Source of the DNA: Phyllobacterium myrsinacearum
GTDB taxonomy: Bacteria > Pseudomonadota > Alphaproteobacteria > Rhizobiales > Rhizobiaceae
DNA length: 64,000 bases
NCBI RefSeq assembly: GCF_014138285.1
Contig: NZ_JACGXN010000016.1
Coordinates: 1 to 64,000 of the forward strand
Direction: 5' to 3'
Shown here: piece after piece, positions 54,707 to 63,335 of the stretch
How positions within the stretch are numbered: the first letter of the stretch is position 1
How the letters are laid out: the number at the start of each line of letters is the position of its first letter
Made by a program: the position numbers and the translations under genes
Notes under the pieces: generated by a model
The model's database searches: none
The model's input: only the letters and a program-made list of their open reading frames with translations
Told to the model about the DNA's origin: nothing

Positions 54707-54724
54707 TAAATCAATATTGATTTA
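54707..54724. promoter_or_regulatory. palindrome A, copy 20
   Basis: TAAATCAATATTGATTTA directly after a stop codon, then CTTTTT; CATAAT-like box inside the stop region. Confidence 0.7.
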
Positions 54725-54790
54725 CTTTTTGCCGTCAGGTAAACTACTGGTCAAGTATGTCCTTTCCGCCTCTCAAGGAGTAAATCTATT

Positions 54791-55315
54791 ATGGCTGGTC
54801 CAACATCTAGCACTGAAAACGTCAAGCTTGGCGTCTGCACCGTCCTCTTTAATGCAGAGGATCTTGGTTTTACCAAGGGCGGCGTGGAAGTCGAAGTGAC
54901 GACGGATACGCACGAAGTCACCGTCGATCAGTTTGGCGATACGCCGATCGATGAACTTGTAACTGGCCGTAAGGTCACTGTTAAGGTTCCGCTCGCCGAA
55001 ACGACGCTCGACAACCTTGTCCGCATCATGCCTGGCGCAACCCTGATCGTCGATGGCACCGATCCGAAAAAGCGCCAGGTCGTTGTTGATACGGGTGTTT
55101 CCATTTCGCTTTTGTCTATTGCCAAGAAGCTCGTTCTGCGTCCGAAAGGCACAACTGGCGAAGAAGATTTCACGATTTTCAAGGCAATGACCGCCGGCGC
55201 GATTTCGTTCGCCTATCAGTCCGATACTGAACGAGTCTTCAACGTCTCCTTCAAGGGCTACGCTGACGCTACGGGAAAGCTTTTTGCCCTTGGTGATACT
55301 ACTGCAGCTGCTTAA
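54791..55315 (+). CDS. major tail tube protein
   Basis: 174 residues. Beta-rich with the tube-fold phrases LGVCTVLFNAEDLGFTKGGV and FNVSFKGYADATGKLF. It polymerises around the tape measure. Own palindrome A copy upstream and AAGGAG before the ATG suggest high, separate expression. Confidence 0.85.
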   Translation: MAGPTSSTENVKLGVCTVLFNAEDLGFTKGGVEVEVTTDTHEVTVDQFGDTPIDELVTGRKVTVKVPLAETTLDNLVRIMPGATLIVDGTDPKKRQVVVDTGVSISLLSIAKKLVLRPKGTTGEEDFTIFKAMTAGAISFAYQSDTERVFNVSFKGYADATGKLFALGDTTAAA

Positions 55316-55335
55316 TCACTTGATTTCAAGCGCAA

Positions 55336-55356
55336 AGTAAATCAATATTGACTGAC
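55336..55356. promoter_or_regulatory. palindrome A, copy 21, with added hairpin
   Basis: AGTAAATCAATATTGACTGA type. Its right half (ATTGACTGACA, 55347) also pairs with TGTCAGTCAAT (55368-55378), a perfect 11-bp hairpin in the leader of the tail chaperone gene. Confidence 0.65.
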
Positions 55357-55398
55357 ATTCTTCCGAGTGTCAGTCAATTTCATTTTCAGGGAAACACT

Positions 55399-55740
55399 AT
55401 GACGAAATACCTCAATCTGGACGAACTCTCCGCAGAGCGCGAATTCTTCATCAAGCTCAGTGGCAAAGACCATCTGGTCCAAGAGCCGACTGTTCAGGAC
55501 TTCCTCGACAATCTGAAGGAGCTCGAGGCATTGCCGATCAATGCGTCTCCGACAGAGGAACTCAATCTCACCATTAAGCAGCTTCTGCGCTCGGTGCCGA
55601 CACTGACCGACCCACAGTTGCGCAAGCTGACATTTTCTCAGGTCAAGGCAATCCACGATTTCGTTATGACCGCAGGTGGACAGAAGATTGAAACTGAAGA
55701 GACGAAGGATGGTGAAGTGGACCCCAAGCCGGCGAGCTGA
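55399..55740 (+). CDS. tail assembly chaperone (gpG-like)
   Basis: 113 residues between tube and tape-measure genes. Acidic helical protein ending in a charged tail (ETEETKDGEVDPKPAS). Such proteins coat the tape measure during tail assembly. A second frame open from 55716 continues the protein after a -1 slip, as in lambda G/GT. Confidence 0.8.
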   Translation: MTKYLNLDELSAEREFFIKLSGKDHLVQEPTVQDFLDNLKELEALPINASPTEELNLTIKQLLRSVPTLTDPQLRKLTFSQVKAIHDFVMTAGGQKIETEETKDGEVDPKPAS

Positions 55741-56078
55741 AGTCTATAGATTTCGGATTTCTGTTCGCCAGATTAATAAAGTTCTTCCGCTTTGATCATG
55801 ATCATCTGCTCCGGTATCCGCTCAAACGGTTCTGGTTCTATCACCGGCAGGTGGATCGGCTCGCCGCAGAAGACGACTTGAGAATGATCAACCTGCTCGG
55901 CTCTGTTACCTCCGCCGAGTCTTACGGAAAAGCGGTAGATCAACTTCACAAGTCGATGGGTGAAATCTGGGTGATGGCCCCTAAAGCCCAAGTATTTGAT
56001 GCTGATGCGCCAGATGCGGAGTTCGACAGAACAGCATTCAAGGCGCTGAAGGCGAAAGTCCACAAAGCAAAAAGGTAA
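55716..56078 (+). CDS. tail assembly chaperone frameshift extension (gpT-like)
   Basis: The frame is -1 relative to gpG, open from 55716 to 56078, with only a GTG at 55851 as late start. It reads DFGFLFARLIKFFRFDHDHL, then YPLKRFWFYHRQVDRLAAED, the kind of sequence found in T parts. A CCCC run at 55722-55725 (GAC CCC AAG) just before the gpG stop is a plausible slip site. The fusion would be about 226 residues. The 3' end lies in palindrome A copy 22. Confidence 0.75.
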   Translation, partial: SGPQAGELKSIDFGFLFARLIKFFRFDHDHLLRYPLKRFWFYHRQVDRLAAEDDLRMINLLGSVTSAESYGKAVDQLHKSMGEIWVMAPKAQVFDADAPDAEFDRTAFKALKAKVHKAKR

Positions 56079-56094
56079 ATCAATAATGATTTAC
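56075..56094. promoter_or_regulatory. palindrome A, copy 22
   Basis: GTAAATCAATAATGATTTAC; contains the stop of the chaperone extension; 16 bases before the tape-measure ATG. Confidence 0.7.
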
Positions 56095-56109
56095 TAGTTG
56101 AAGGAAGTC

Positions 56110-59100
56110 ATGACTGCGATCCGTGTTGAACTAGAACTTGCCGACGGTAATTTTACGACTCGCATGCTTCATGCCGGTCAATCGGTTGCTCAGTTTAATC
56201 GCGAGATCGCAGCATCTTCGCCACGTCTTCAGGCCGTCGCTAATGCAGGCGGTCAGGTGATTCGTTCCTATTCGCTTGCCGATATGAAGGCCAAGGGCTT
56301 TCTATCGACCATGCGTGACCTGTCGATTGTGCTCGGCGTCGTCGGTCTCGGTATGTCCAAGCTCGCCAATATTCAGTCGTCGTGGGTGGGCGACATCGTT
56401 CGCGTCAACATGGAGTTTCAGAAGCTCGCCTTCCAGATGAAGTCCATGAGCACAGCGCTCGATCCGATCCGGGAGGCAGCAGACAACGTAAAGTATCTAC
56501 GCGAGATGGCGATGAATGCGCCGTTCTCCATTCAGACCCTCAACAATGCCTTCGTCAAGTTGAAGGCAACCGGAATGAAGGATGTCAACGAGACGCTTCA
56601 GGCTCTCGTAGACGGCGTAGCGGCATTCGGCGGCACTGACGAAGCACTTCAGCGCATTACGCTTGGTATCAGCCAGATGGCTGGTAAGGGCGTCATCCAG
56701 ATGGAAGAGTTGCGTCAGCAGCTTGGTGAGTCCATGCCAACGGCCGTTCAGCAGATGGCGCAGGCCATGGGCATTTCCATGTCCGAGCTGATTAAGGAGA
56801 TCGGCACAGGCACCGTCGCCGCCAAGCCGGCGATTGCTGCACTTGTTGCTGAAATTGAACGTGGTTACGGCGGCCGCGCTCTATCAATGATGCAGACTTT
56901 CGAAGGTCAGTTGAAGAAGACCTATACGGCTCTTCAGACGCTTTCACTCGAGGCCGGTGGCCTGCAGAACGGATCATACACCGAAGGCGGTTTCATGAGC
57001 GAGCTGCGCAAGCAGCTACAGGATGTAAACCGGATCCTTTCTTCCGAAATCGGCACCAATCTTGCTCGTAGTCTCGGCTCCGGCCTGACTACCGCAGTTC
57101 AGTATATCCGCAAAGCCATTGATGCGCTCATCGCCTTCCGCGAGGAGGGTTTCCGCACGGCCATGATTGTTGGCAAGATCTTTGTTGCGTCGAAGATGAT
57201 CAGTGGCGTCTCCGCTATGATCGGCGGGATTGGTAGGCTGCGTCAGGCACTTGCATTGACCGGCACCGATTTCACGCGCTCCAAGCGCTCGCTCGACGTT
57301 CTGATGAATTCGTTCTCAAGCAGCGTCACCGGCATGACACGCGCTCGTCTGAGCTTTGCAACTGCTGGCAGCTTCCTGCGCGGCATTGCTGGTGCAGCTG
57401 CCGCCCTTCCTCCTGTTCTTTCCCTTATCGGCATCGGCGTTGTAGCTGTCGCTGAGTATTTCGACCTGTTCTCGAACAAGGGCAAGGATGCGATGAACAC
57501 GCTGAAGGAATTCGGCGCTGCGTCCAAAGACACGCTCGACATCGCATCGGACTACATCAAGAAGCAGGAAGAAGATTTCGCCAAGCTAACGCAGATGCGT
57601 GAAGCTTCGGCTCGCAACAGCGCCAATATGGCGCTTCCGGGTCTGGTCGCACGTTATCGCGGGATCTCTACCGAACAGGCTCGCAAAGAGCTTGAAGACG
57701 AGGCGCGCCAGGAATTCGACGTAGAGAACGACTACGCTGCAAAGTCGCTTGAGATCCAGGAGAACAAGCGTCTTCTTGCCAAACGCTCGAAGGAGCTGGA
57801 AAGCCGCGAACGCGCCGAAGCCCTCGATGAATACCGCAATCAGGTCAATGAGGAGCTGCAGCTTGAGCAGGCGGCCTATCTTCGCCGGCGTCAGCAAATC
57901 CAGGACGAGTTCGACGCTGAAGAAAAAGCGCTTGGACCTGGCAAGTCAGCAAGTGCCATTCGCGAGCGTCGCGGCAAGGCTCTGATCGAGCAGGCGGTCG
58001 AACTCTACAATACGCGCGAGCGCCTTATGAAGGAGATGCTGGCGAAGGAAGAAAAGGCGCTTGACGACTCTTCGAATGTAACGGCTCGCAAGGGCATTGA
58101 GGAGCGTATCACCTATATTCTCGATCAGATCAACCAGGTTAAGGAAGCGCGCCAGTCCGCGTCCGAACAGGAGATCGGTGCGCTTAAGTTCGAGGCTCCC
58201 CTCAATGACGAAAAGCTGTTTTCGAAAGGCGAGATTGCGCTCGAGCGTGTTCAGGCTGAGGTTAAGGGTCTGGTTGGTGAACTCTCCGGTGCGAATGCCG
58301 AAGTCGAGGAGCTGAAGGCCAAACTTGCAGCTAACCAGCCTTATGGCGACATGGGCCGCGCAGAAGTTCAGAAACTCGTAGACAAGCTGGTCGAAGCGAC
58401 CGCCGCCAAGGAGCTGTTGGACAAGCTGCTGAAGGGCAAGCGCGATCTAGCCGACGATATTGATAAGGCACGTCTCGATGCCCTCGAAGAGCAGGCAAAG
58501 CTCGAAGAGGAGCTTTCCGGCAAGACGCTCTCAACAGCCGAGAAGATCGAGCTCAAGATCAAGAACGGCGCTTACAAGGGCTTCGGTCCCGCGAAGCTGA
58601 CGCTCGACCAGTATAAGCTCATCGTTTCTGCACTCGACTTGCAGGGCAACGCTTTGACGCAGGTTGGCGATGTTGCACGCAACAATGCCTTCGGCTCTGC
58701 AACCCAGACTGCCATCCAGACAACGAACGACAAGCTTCGTGAAATGTCCGGCATCGTAACAGGGATCGGCAATGGTCTTACCGGCCTGTCATTCAATGGT
58801 CTCAACCAGTTTGCCGGGGGCGGACTTGCTCTGCCAGGCGGTAACTCCAAGAGCGCGCAGGAAGCGGCCGCGAAGGGCTTCCTGGACCTGATTGGTTATG
58901 CTGAGGGCACCGATAAGGGTCGCGGCTACAACGAGACACTCGGTTTCGGCAAGTTTACGGGCGGCGATCAGAACCTGGTGGGGATGACGCTTGATCAGAT
59001 TGACCAATTGCAATCTGCAATGCTCAAGCATCCCGACAACAATTTCAATTCTTCGGCGCTTGGCCGCTATCAGATTGTCCAGCAAACCTTGCGCGGACTG

Positions 59101-60834
59101 CGCGATGAAATGGGTTTGGGCGGTAACCAGCTCTTCTCGGCCGATCTTCAGGACTCGCTTGCGACCCGTCTGGCCTCACGTCGCGGCAATAGTGTCGCTG
59201 GTCTGCGCAATGAGTGGGAAGGTCTGCGCCGTATTGATCCGGGCCTTATTTCCAACGCCTATACAGGCGGCATCAATGCGAAAATGTCCGGGCCACGCGT
59301 TGGCAAAGCTCCGACGGTTAGTCCCGCTGCCGCACCTGCAATCCCAACCTACGCTCCCGACAAGAATGCGGTTGCCCTGCAACAGCAGATGAATGACCTG
59401 GAGGTCACTTACAAGCAGCAGATCTCCGACATCGTTAAGATCGAGCAGGAGAACGAAGGCAACAAGAAGCGCAACGATGCGGTCAAGCTTACCAAGTCTC
59501 TCAATGATGAGATTGAGGAACAGAAGAACGCAATCGATCAGGCCGACGTTGCCAACAAGCGCTACCTTGCAACCCGCCGCGCGCTCGAAAAGCGTGGCGT
59601 GGATCTCAATTCCGCTGAAGCAAAGGCCGCGCTTGCCGCAGCACGCGAGCTCGACCAGCTCACAGAGCGCTCCAAGAAGGTTTCCCAGGCGAACAACGCT
59701 GAAGAGAAGTTTAAGGAACGCCAGCTCGAGCTTAACAAGCAGCTTGAAGAAGCGCAGGCACGCATTGGTGATCCGAACAGTTTGAAGTCGTCCTCCGGCT
59801 ATCGAGCTCTACGACAAGAGCTCGAGGCGTATGTTCGCGACGTTGAAGCCGCCTACGGCAAGGAAAGCACCGCTTACTCCAACGCACAGGCCTACAAGAC
59901 CCAGATGCTTCGTCAGTTTTCAACTGTCGAGGGTATGGAAAAGGCTGCGACCTGGCGTAAGGATACGATCGAGCTGAACCGCTCGCTCGGCACTGAAATG
60001 CAGCAGCGCCGCGCAGCCCTCGATCAGCAAATTGCCGAGATCGATGCCGCGGTAGCCCAGTTCCAGGGCTCGGAAGAACAGAAGGTTGAATTCGTCCGAA
60101 TCGCCGAGGCCAAGAAGGCTGCTATCCGCGCGCAATACAACCAAGAAATGAATCCGATGCAGAAGCAGATGGCCGAATGGGGCGATATGCAGGGCAATCT
60201 GATCAAGCAATCTACGCAGTGGATGGACAATATCGCAGGCGGCATCACCGATCTCATCATGGGAACGGGAGATCTGAAGTCCGTCATCAGCAGCATCCTG
60301 AAAGACATGGTGAACATGGGCGTCAAATACATGATGTCGGGCATGTTCGGTAACAAAGGCCAGTCAGCAGGCGGCGGCGGGAAGAAAGCCGGCATGGCTG
60401 CGGGCGGCGGGGCGAAGAAAGGTGCGCCATTGATGGGTGTGGGTCTCTATCATGCCGGCGGAATGATCGGCCACACTAAGATGCACACTGCCGTAAATCC
60501 TCGTGCTTTCGTTGGCGCACAGAAGTTCCACGCCGGCGGGATCATTGGCGGCCCGAAGCTTCAGCGCGATGAAGTGCCTATTGTTACGCGCAAGGGCGAG
60601 GGGGTCTTCACCAAGGAGCAGATGGCAGCGATGGGCGCCGTCGGTGGAGCTCAGATGTATGCACCGCAGTTCAACATGCCGGTTACAGTCAATGCCAGTG
60701 GTGGATCCGCCGATCAGAACCGCGATTTGGCTCAGCAAACTAGTCGCGAACTAAAATCGATGGTGAAGTCGGTCATGGCCGAAGAGTTTCAAAACCAACG
60801 CCGCCCAGGCGGAATGATGAGTAAGACGAAATGA
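56110..60834 (+). CDS. tape measure protein with muramidase-like domain
   Basis: ATG at 56110 has GAAGGA 4 bases upstream and is preferred to the TTG at 56098. 1574 residues predict a tail of roughly 230 nm at 1.5 angstrom per residue. N-terminal TMP region (FVKLKATGMKDVNETLQALV, GKGVIQMEELRQQLGESMPT), membrane-like stretch near residue 430 (GAAAALPPVLSLIGIGVVAV), long coiled coils, and at about 920-1030 a lysozyme-like domain (GYAEGTDKGRGYNETLGFGK, SSALGRYQIVQQTL) that would open peptidoglycan during DNA entry. The C-terminus is Gly-rich. Confidence 0.92.
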   Translation: MTAIRVELELADGNFTTRMLHAGQSVAQFNREIAASSPRLQAVANAGGQVIRSYSLADMKAKGFLSTMRDLSIVLGVVGLGMSKLANIQSSWVGDIVRVNMEFQKLAFQMKSMSTALDPIREAADNVKYLREMAMNAPFSIQTLNNAFVKLKATGMKDVNETLQALVDGVAAFGGTDEALQRITLGISQMAGKGVIQMEELRQQLGESMPTAVQQMAQAMGISMSELIKEIGTGTVAAKPAIAALVAEIERGYGGRALSMMQTFEGQLKKTYTALQTLSLEAGGLQNGSYTEGGFMSELRKQLQDVNRILSSEIGTNLARSLGSGLTTAVQYIRKAIDALIAFREEGFRTAMIVGKIFVASKMISGVSAMIGGIGRLRQALALTGTDFTRSKRSLDVLMNSFSSSVTGMTRARLSFATAGSFLRGIAGAAAALPPVLSLIGIGVVAVAEYFDLFSNKGKDAMNTLKEFGAASKDTLDIASDYIKKQEEDFAKLTQMREASARNSANMALPGLVARYRGISTEQARKELEDEARQEFDVENDYAAKSLEIQENKRLLAKRSKELESRERAEALDEYRNQVNEELQLEQAAYLRRRQQIQDEFDAEEKALGPGKSASAIRERRGKALIEQAVELYNTRERLMKEMLAKEEKALDDSSNVTARKGIEERITYILDQINQVKEARQSASEQEIGALKFEAPLNDEKLFSKGEIALERVQAEVKGLVGELSGANAEVEELKAKLAANQPYGDMGRAEVQKLVDKLVEATAAKELLDKLLKGKRDLADDIDKARLDALEEQAKLEEELSGKTLSTAEKIELKIKNGAYKGFGPAKLTLDQYKLIVSALDLQGNALTQVGDVARNNAFGSATQTAIQTTNDKLREMSGIVTGIGNGLTGLSFNGLNQFAGGGLALPGGNSKSAQEAAAKGFLDLIGYAEGTDKGRGYNETLGFGKFTGGDQNLVGMTLDQIDQLQSAMLKHPDNNFNSSALGRYQIVQQTLRGLRDEMGLGGNQLFSADLQDSLATRLASRRGNSVAGLRNEWEGLRRIDPGLISNAYTGGINAKMSGPRVGKAPTVSPAAAPAIPTYAPDKNAVALQQQMNDLEVTYKQQISDIVKIEQENEGNKKRNDAVKLTKSLNDEIEEQKNAIDQADVANKRYLATRRALEKRGVDLNSAEAKAALAAARELDQLTERSKKVSQANNAEEKFKERQLELNKQLEEAQARIGDPNSLKSSSGYRALRQELEAYVRDVEAAYGKESTAYSNAQAYKTQMLRQFSTVEGMEKAATWRKDTIELNRSLGTEMQQRRAALDQQIAEIDAAVAQFQGSEEQKVEFVRIAEAKKAAIRAQYNQEMNPMQKQMAEWGDMQGNLIKQSTQWMDNIAGGITDLIMGTGDLKSVISSILKDMVNMGVKYMMSGMFGNKGQSAGGGGKKAGMAAGGGAKKGAPLMGVGLYHAGGMIGHTKMHTAVNPRAFVGAQKFHAGGIIGGPKLQRDEVPIVTRKGEGVFTKEQMAAMGAVGGAQMYAPQFNMPVTVNASGGSADQNRDLAQQTSRELKSMVKSVMAEEFQNQRRPGGMMSKTK

Positions 60835-61184
60835 CCCTTCCAATCTTTGAACCAAGTGTGCCGCCTTCTAGCGGCACACGTCACAAGCCCGAGATCAAGC
60901 TTCTCGAAGCCGAGTTCGGCGACGGCTATACGCAATCGGCGCGGCGCGGAATCAATCACCTGCGCCGCACTCTTGCTCTATCTTGGGATAAACTTCTTCC
61001 ATGGCAGGAAGCTGAGATCATGGGCTTTCTCACAGAGCGAGGCGGCGATCGCCTGTTTTACTTCACACCAACCGGTGAGCGAAAAGCTTTGAAGTGGACA
61101 TGCCAGGAATTCGATAGTGCGCATAACAACGACGGCTTTCAGGTGTCAGCGACATTCAAGCAGAGCTTTAATCTGGAGAACTAA
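60831..61184 (+). CDS. minor tail protein (lambda gpM-like)
   Basis: 117 residues, ATGA-coupled to the tape measure. FGDGYTQSARRGINHLRRTL and GGDRLFYFTPTGERKALKW are typical of the Phage_min_tail family. It belongs to the tail-tip baseplate. Confidence 0.88.
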   Translation: MTLPIFEPSVPPSSGTRHKPEIKLLEAEFGDGYTQSARRGINHLRRTLALSWDKLLPWQEAEIMGFLTERGGDRLFYFTPTGERKALKWTCQEFDSAHNNDGFQVSATFKQSFNLEN

Positions 61185-61206
61185 TTCGCTTTTTCGTCTT
61201 TTCGTT
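61183..61206 (-). repeat. octamer array B12
   Basis: Minus-strand octamers AACGAAAA, GACGAAAA, AGCGAATT in phase, 17 bases before palindrome A copy 23. It is the only array seen in the late region, and its orientation opposes the next gene. Confidence 0.6.
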
Positions 61207-61222
61207 CCATACGGAGTCTGTT

Positions 61223-61248
61223 AAAGTAAATCATCATTGATTTACTTT
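61223..61248. promoter_or_regulatory. palindrome A, copy 23
   Basis: Long perfect-arm copy: AAAGTAAATCA and TGATTTACTTT around TCAT; 8 bases before the gpL ATG. Confidence 0.75.
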
Positions 61249-61256
61249 AGGGCAAT

Positions 61257-61970
61257 ATGACCTCGTTAGCGACCACAGTTCAAACGTCTGCGCCTGGCGA
61301 ATATGTCGAGCTCTTTCGGCTCGACACATCTTCGATCGGCGGACAGGTGCTTTATTTCTGCCAATCGGCCTTTGAAACCAAAGGGCCGACATTCGGCGGC
61401 GTTTACTACACCCCTGTCGATGTTGAGTTCGAAGGCATGGAAACGAATGTCGGCGGATCTTTGCCGCGTCCGAAAGTGCGCGTCGCCAATATGAATGGCG
61501 TCTTTCAATCCATCATCAATCAGTATGGCGATCTTCTTGGCTGTCAGATCCAACGCGTTCGCACTTTCGCCCAGTATCTTGACGACGGAGCCGAAGCCGA
61601 TCCGACACAATATCGCGGACCCGATACATTCAAGATCGAGCGTAAGCTCTCCGAAAATCCCGTCTATGTAGAGTGGGAATTGTCGGCCAATATCGACCAA
61701 GAGGGCAAGCAGCTTCCGGGCCGTCAGTGTATTCGCGACACATGCCTTTGGCGCTACCGCCAATTTAATCCGGCGACCGGTAATTTCGACTACTCGAAAG
61801 CTCAGTGTCTTTACACCGGCAGTAACTATTTCGACCGCAATGGCAACCCCGTCGCCACGCGCGACAAGGACCAGTGCGGTCGCAAGCTTTCTGATTGCGA
61901 ACTGCGATTTGGCAAGGGCAATCCGCTCTATACGAGCGCCTTCCCAGGCGTCGGGCGGGTGCGCGCATGA
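61257..61970 (+). CDS. minor tail protein (lambda gpL-like, probable 4Fe-4S)
   Basis: 237 residues. The C-terminal part has the Cys set of gpL: CIRDTCLWRY, AQCLYTG and DQCGRKLSDCELRFG, which in lambda binds a 4Fe-4S cluster. N-terminal beta region AFETKGPTFGGVYYTPVDVE. It is a tail-tip ring protein. Overlaps gpK by 4 bases. Confidence 0.9.
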   Translation: MTSLATTVQTSAPGEYVELFRLDTSSIGGQVLYFCQSAFETKGPTFGGVYYTPVDVEFEGMETNVGGSLPRPKVRVANMNGVFQSIINQYGDLLGCQIQRVRTFAQYLDDGAEADPTQYRGPDTFKIERKLSENPVYVEWELSANIDQEGKQLPGRQCIRDTCLWRYRQFNPATGNFDYSKAQCLYTGSNYFDRNGNPVATRDKDQCGRKLSDCELRFGKGNPLYTSAFPGVGRVRA

Positions 61971-62752
61971 ACGCCTTCTTTGAAGCCTTTGAAGCCGCGA
62001 AAGCACATTCTCGAGCCGAATACCCCAAAGAGAGCTGTGGCGTTATCGCTGATGGCGTCTATGTGCCGTTCGAAAACGTCGCACTCCCTGAATTCGAGCA
62101 CGTCGCGGAAGGTAAATGCGGATGCCAGCTATGTTCCTTCGTCATCGATGGTGAGGACTATGCAGCGCGCACAGCGGGCAAGACGGTCAACTACATCGTC
62201 CATTCACATCCCGATGGTCCGCGTTATCCGTCCAAGGGTGACATGGAACAGCAAATTGCCACACAAGTTCCTTGGGCAATTATCACAACTGACGGCGAAC
62301 GCGTATCGGATCCCACGATCTGGGGTGAAGGTCAAATCGCACCGATGATCGGTCGCGAATTCATGCACGGCGTTCACGATTGCTATTCAATTATTCGAGA
62401 CACATTCCGGCTCGGCAAGGACAAACTCGCAGAACAGGACATCGAATGGCCGTTTGATCCAATCGAGCTGCCGGAAGTTCCGCGCGACGACGCCTGGTGG
62501 GAGCTTGAAGGCGAAGATCTCTACACGCAGCTATTTTCCAAGTTCGGTTTCGAGGTCATCAACATGGCGGATGCACGTCCAGGTGATGTGTTTCTGTGCG
62601 CTGTCGGCGATAGCGGCAAGCTCAATCACGGCGGTGTGCTCCTCGGTAACGACTGTCTTCTCCATCACCTGCCCAAGCGCCAGTCACGCAGAGATCCGTC
62701 CGGTCTCTGGGGTCGCTCGGCCGATCTGTGGATCCGTTACAAACATGCGTAA
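61967..62752 (+). CDS. tail tip protease/peptidase (gpK-like, JAB plus NlpC/P60)
   Basis: 261 residues. JAMM metalloprotease motif: Glu22 in KESCG, HSHPDGPRYPSKGD (His79, His81, Asp92). NlpC/P60 domain: HDCYSIIRDTF (Cys139) and LNHGGVLLG with the His. It processes tail tip proteins and may cut cell-wall peptides at infection. Confidence 0.92.
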   Translation: MNAFFEAFEAAKAHSRAEYPKESCGVIADGVYVPFENVALPEFEHVAEGKCGCQLCSFVIDGEDYAARTAGKTVNYIVHSHPDGPRYPSKGDMEQQIATQVPWAIITTDGERVSDPTIWGEGQIAPMIGREFMHGVHDCYSIIRDTFRLGKDKLAEQDIEWPFDPIELPEVPRDDAWWELEGEDLYTQLFSKFGFEVINMADARPGDVFLCAVGDSGKLNHGGVLLGNDCLLHHLPKRQSRRDPSGLWGRSADLWIRYKHA

Positions 62753-63335
62753 AATCTACCTTCATGGATATCTCGCCGAATTCGGCAAAGTGCACGAAAT
62801 GGAAGTGCAAACGGCTGCCGAAGCTGTGCGTGCTCTCGGGGTCTGTATTCCTGGCTTCTTTGAGCGTCTCAGAGAAGGCTCCTACAACATTGTCGTCGGA
62901 AAGAAGCGCTCAAGCGGTCGTTCTCTCTCAGAAGACGACCTCGGCGAAATCACGCTCGGACGCCAAGATCTGCACATCATGCCGGCAATTGCTGGTCGCA
63001 AACGCGGCGGTTTGCTGAAGGCCATTCTGGGCGTTGTGCTCGTTGGTGCTGCCATCTTCGGCGGTCTTGCTGCTGGCGGCCTTGGCGCTTCTTTTCTGGG
63101 AACGTCCTTCACCTACGGCAATGTCGCCATGTTCGGCGCAGCGCTCGCTCTTGCCGGCGTTTCTCAGCTCCTGGCTCCTTCCGACAAGAAGGATGACAAG
63201 GACGATTCTTCTTTCACCACATCCGGTCCCGGCAACACCTACGAGCAGGGCGGGGCCATTCCCCTTGTTTACGGCGAAGTGGTTACAGGCGGGATCATGG
63301 TCTCCGCCGGCGTTGATATCGAGAAGCTCAAATGA
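62745..63335 (+). CDS. tail assembly protein (lambda gpI-like)
   Basis: Start at 62745, overlapping gpK by 8 bases. 196 residues: MRKIYLHGYLAEFGKVHEME, a ubiquitin-like N-terminal domain, then a Gly/Ala hydrophobic region (AILGVVLVGAAIFGGLAAGG) and the conserved NTYEQGGAIPLVYGEVVTGG. It is needed for tail-tip assembly between gpK and gpJ. Confidence 0.9.
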   Translation: MRKIYLHGYLAEFGKVHEMEVQTAAEAVRALGVCIPGFFERLREGSYNIVVGKKRSSGRSLSEDDLGEITLGRQDLHIMPAIAGRKRGGLLKAILGVVLVGAAIFGGLAAGGLGASFLGTSFTYGNVAMFGAALALAGVSQLLAPSDKKDDKDDSSFTTSGPGNTYEQGGAIPLVYGEVVTGGIMVSAGVDIEKLK

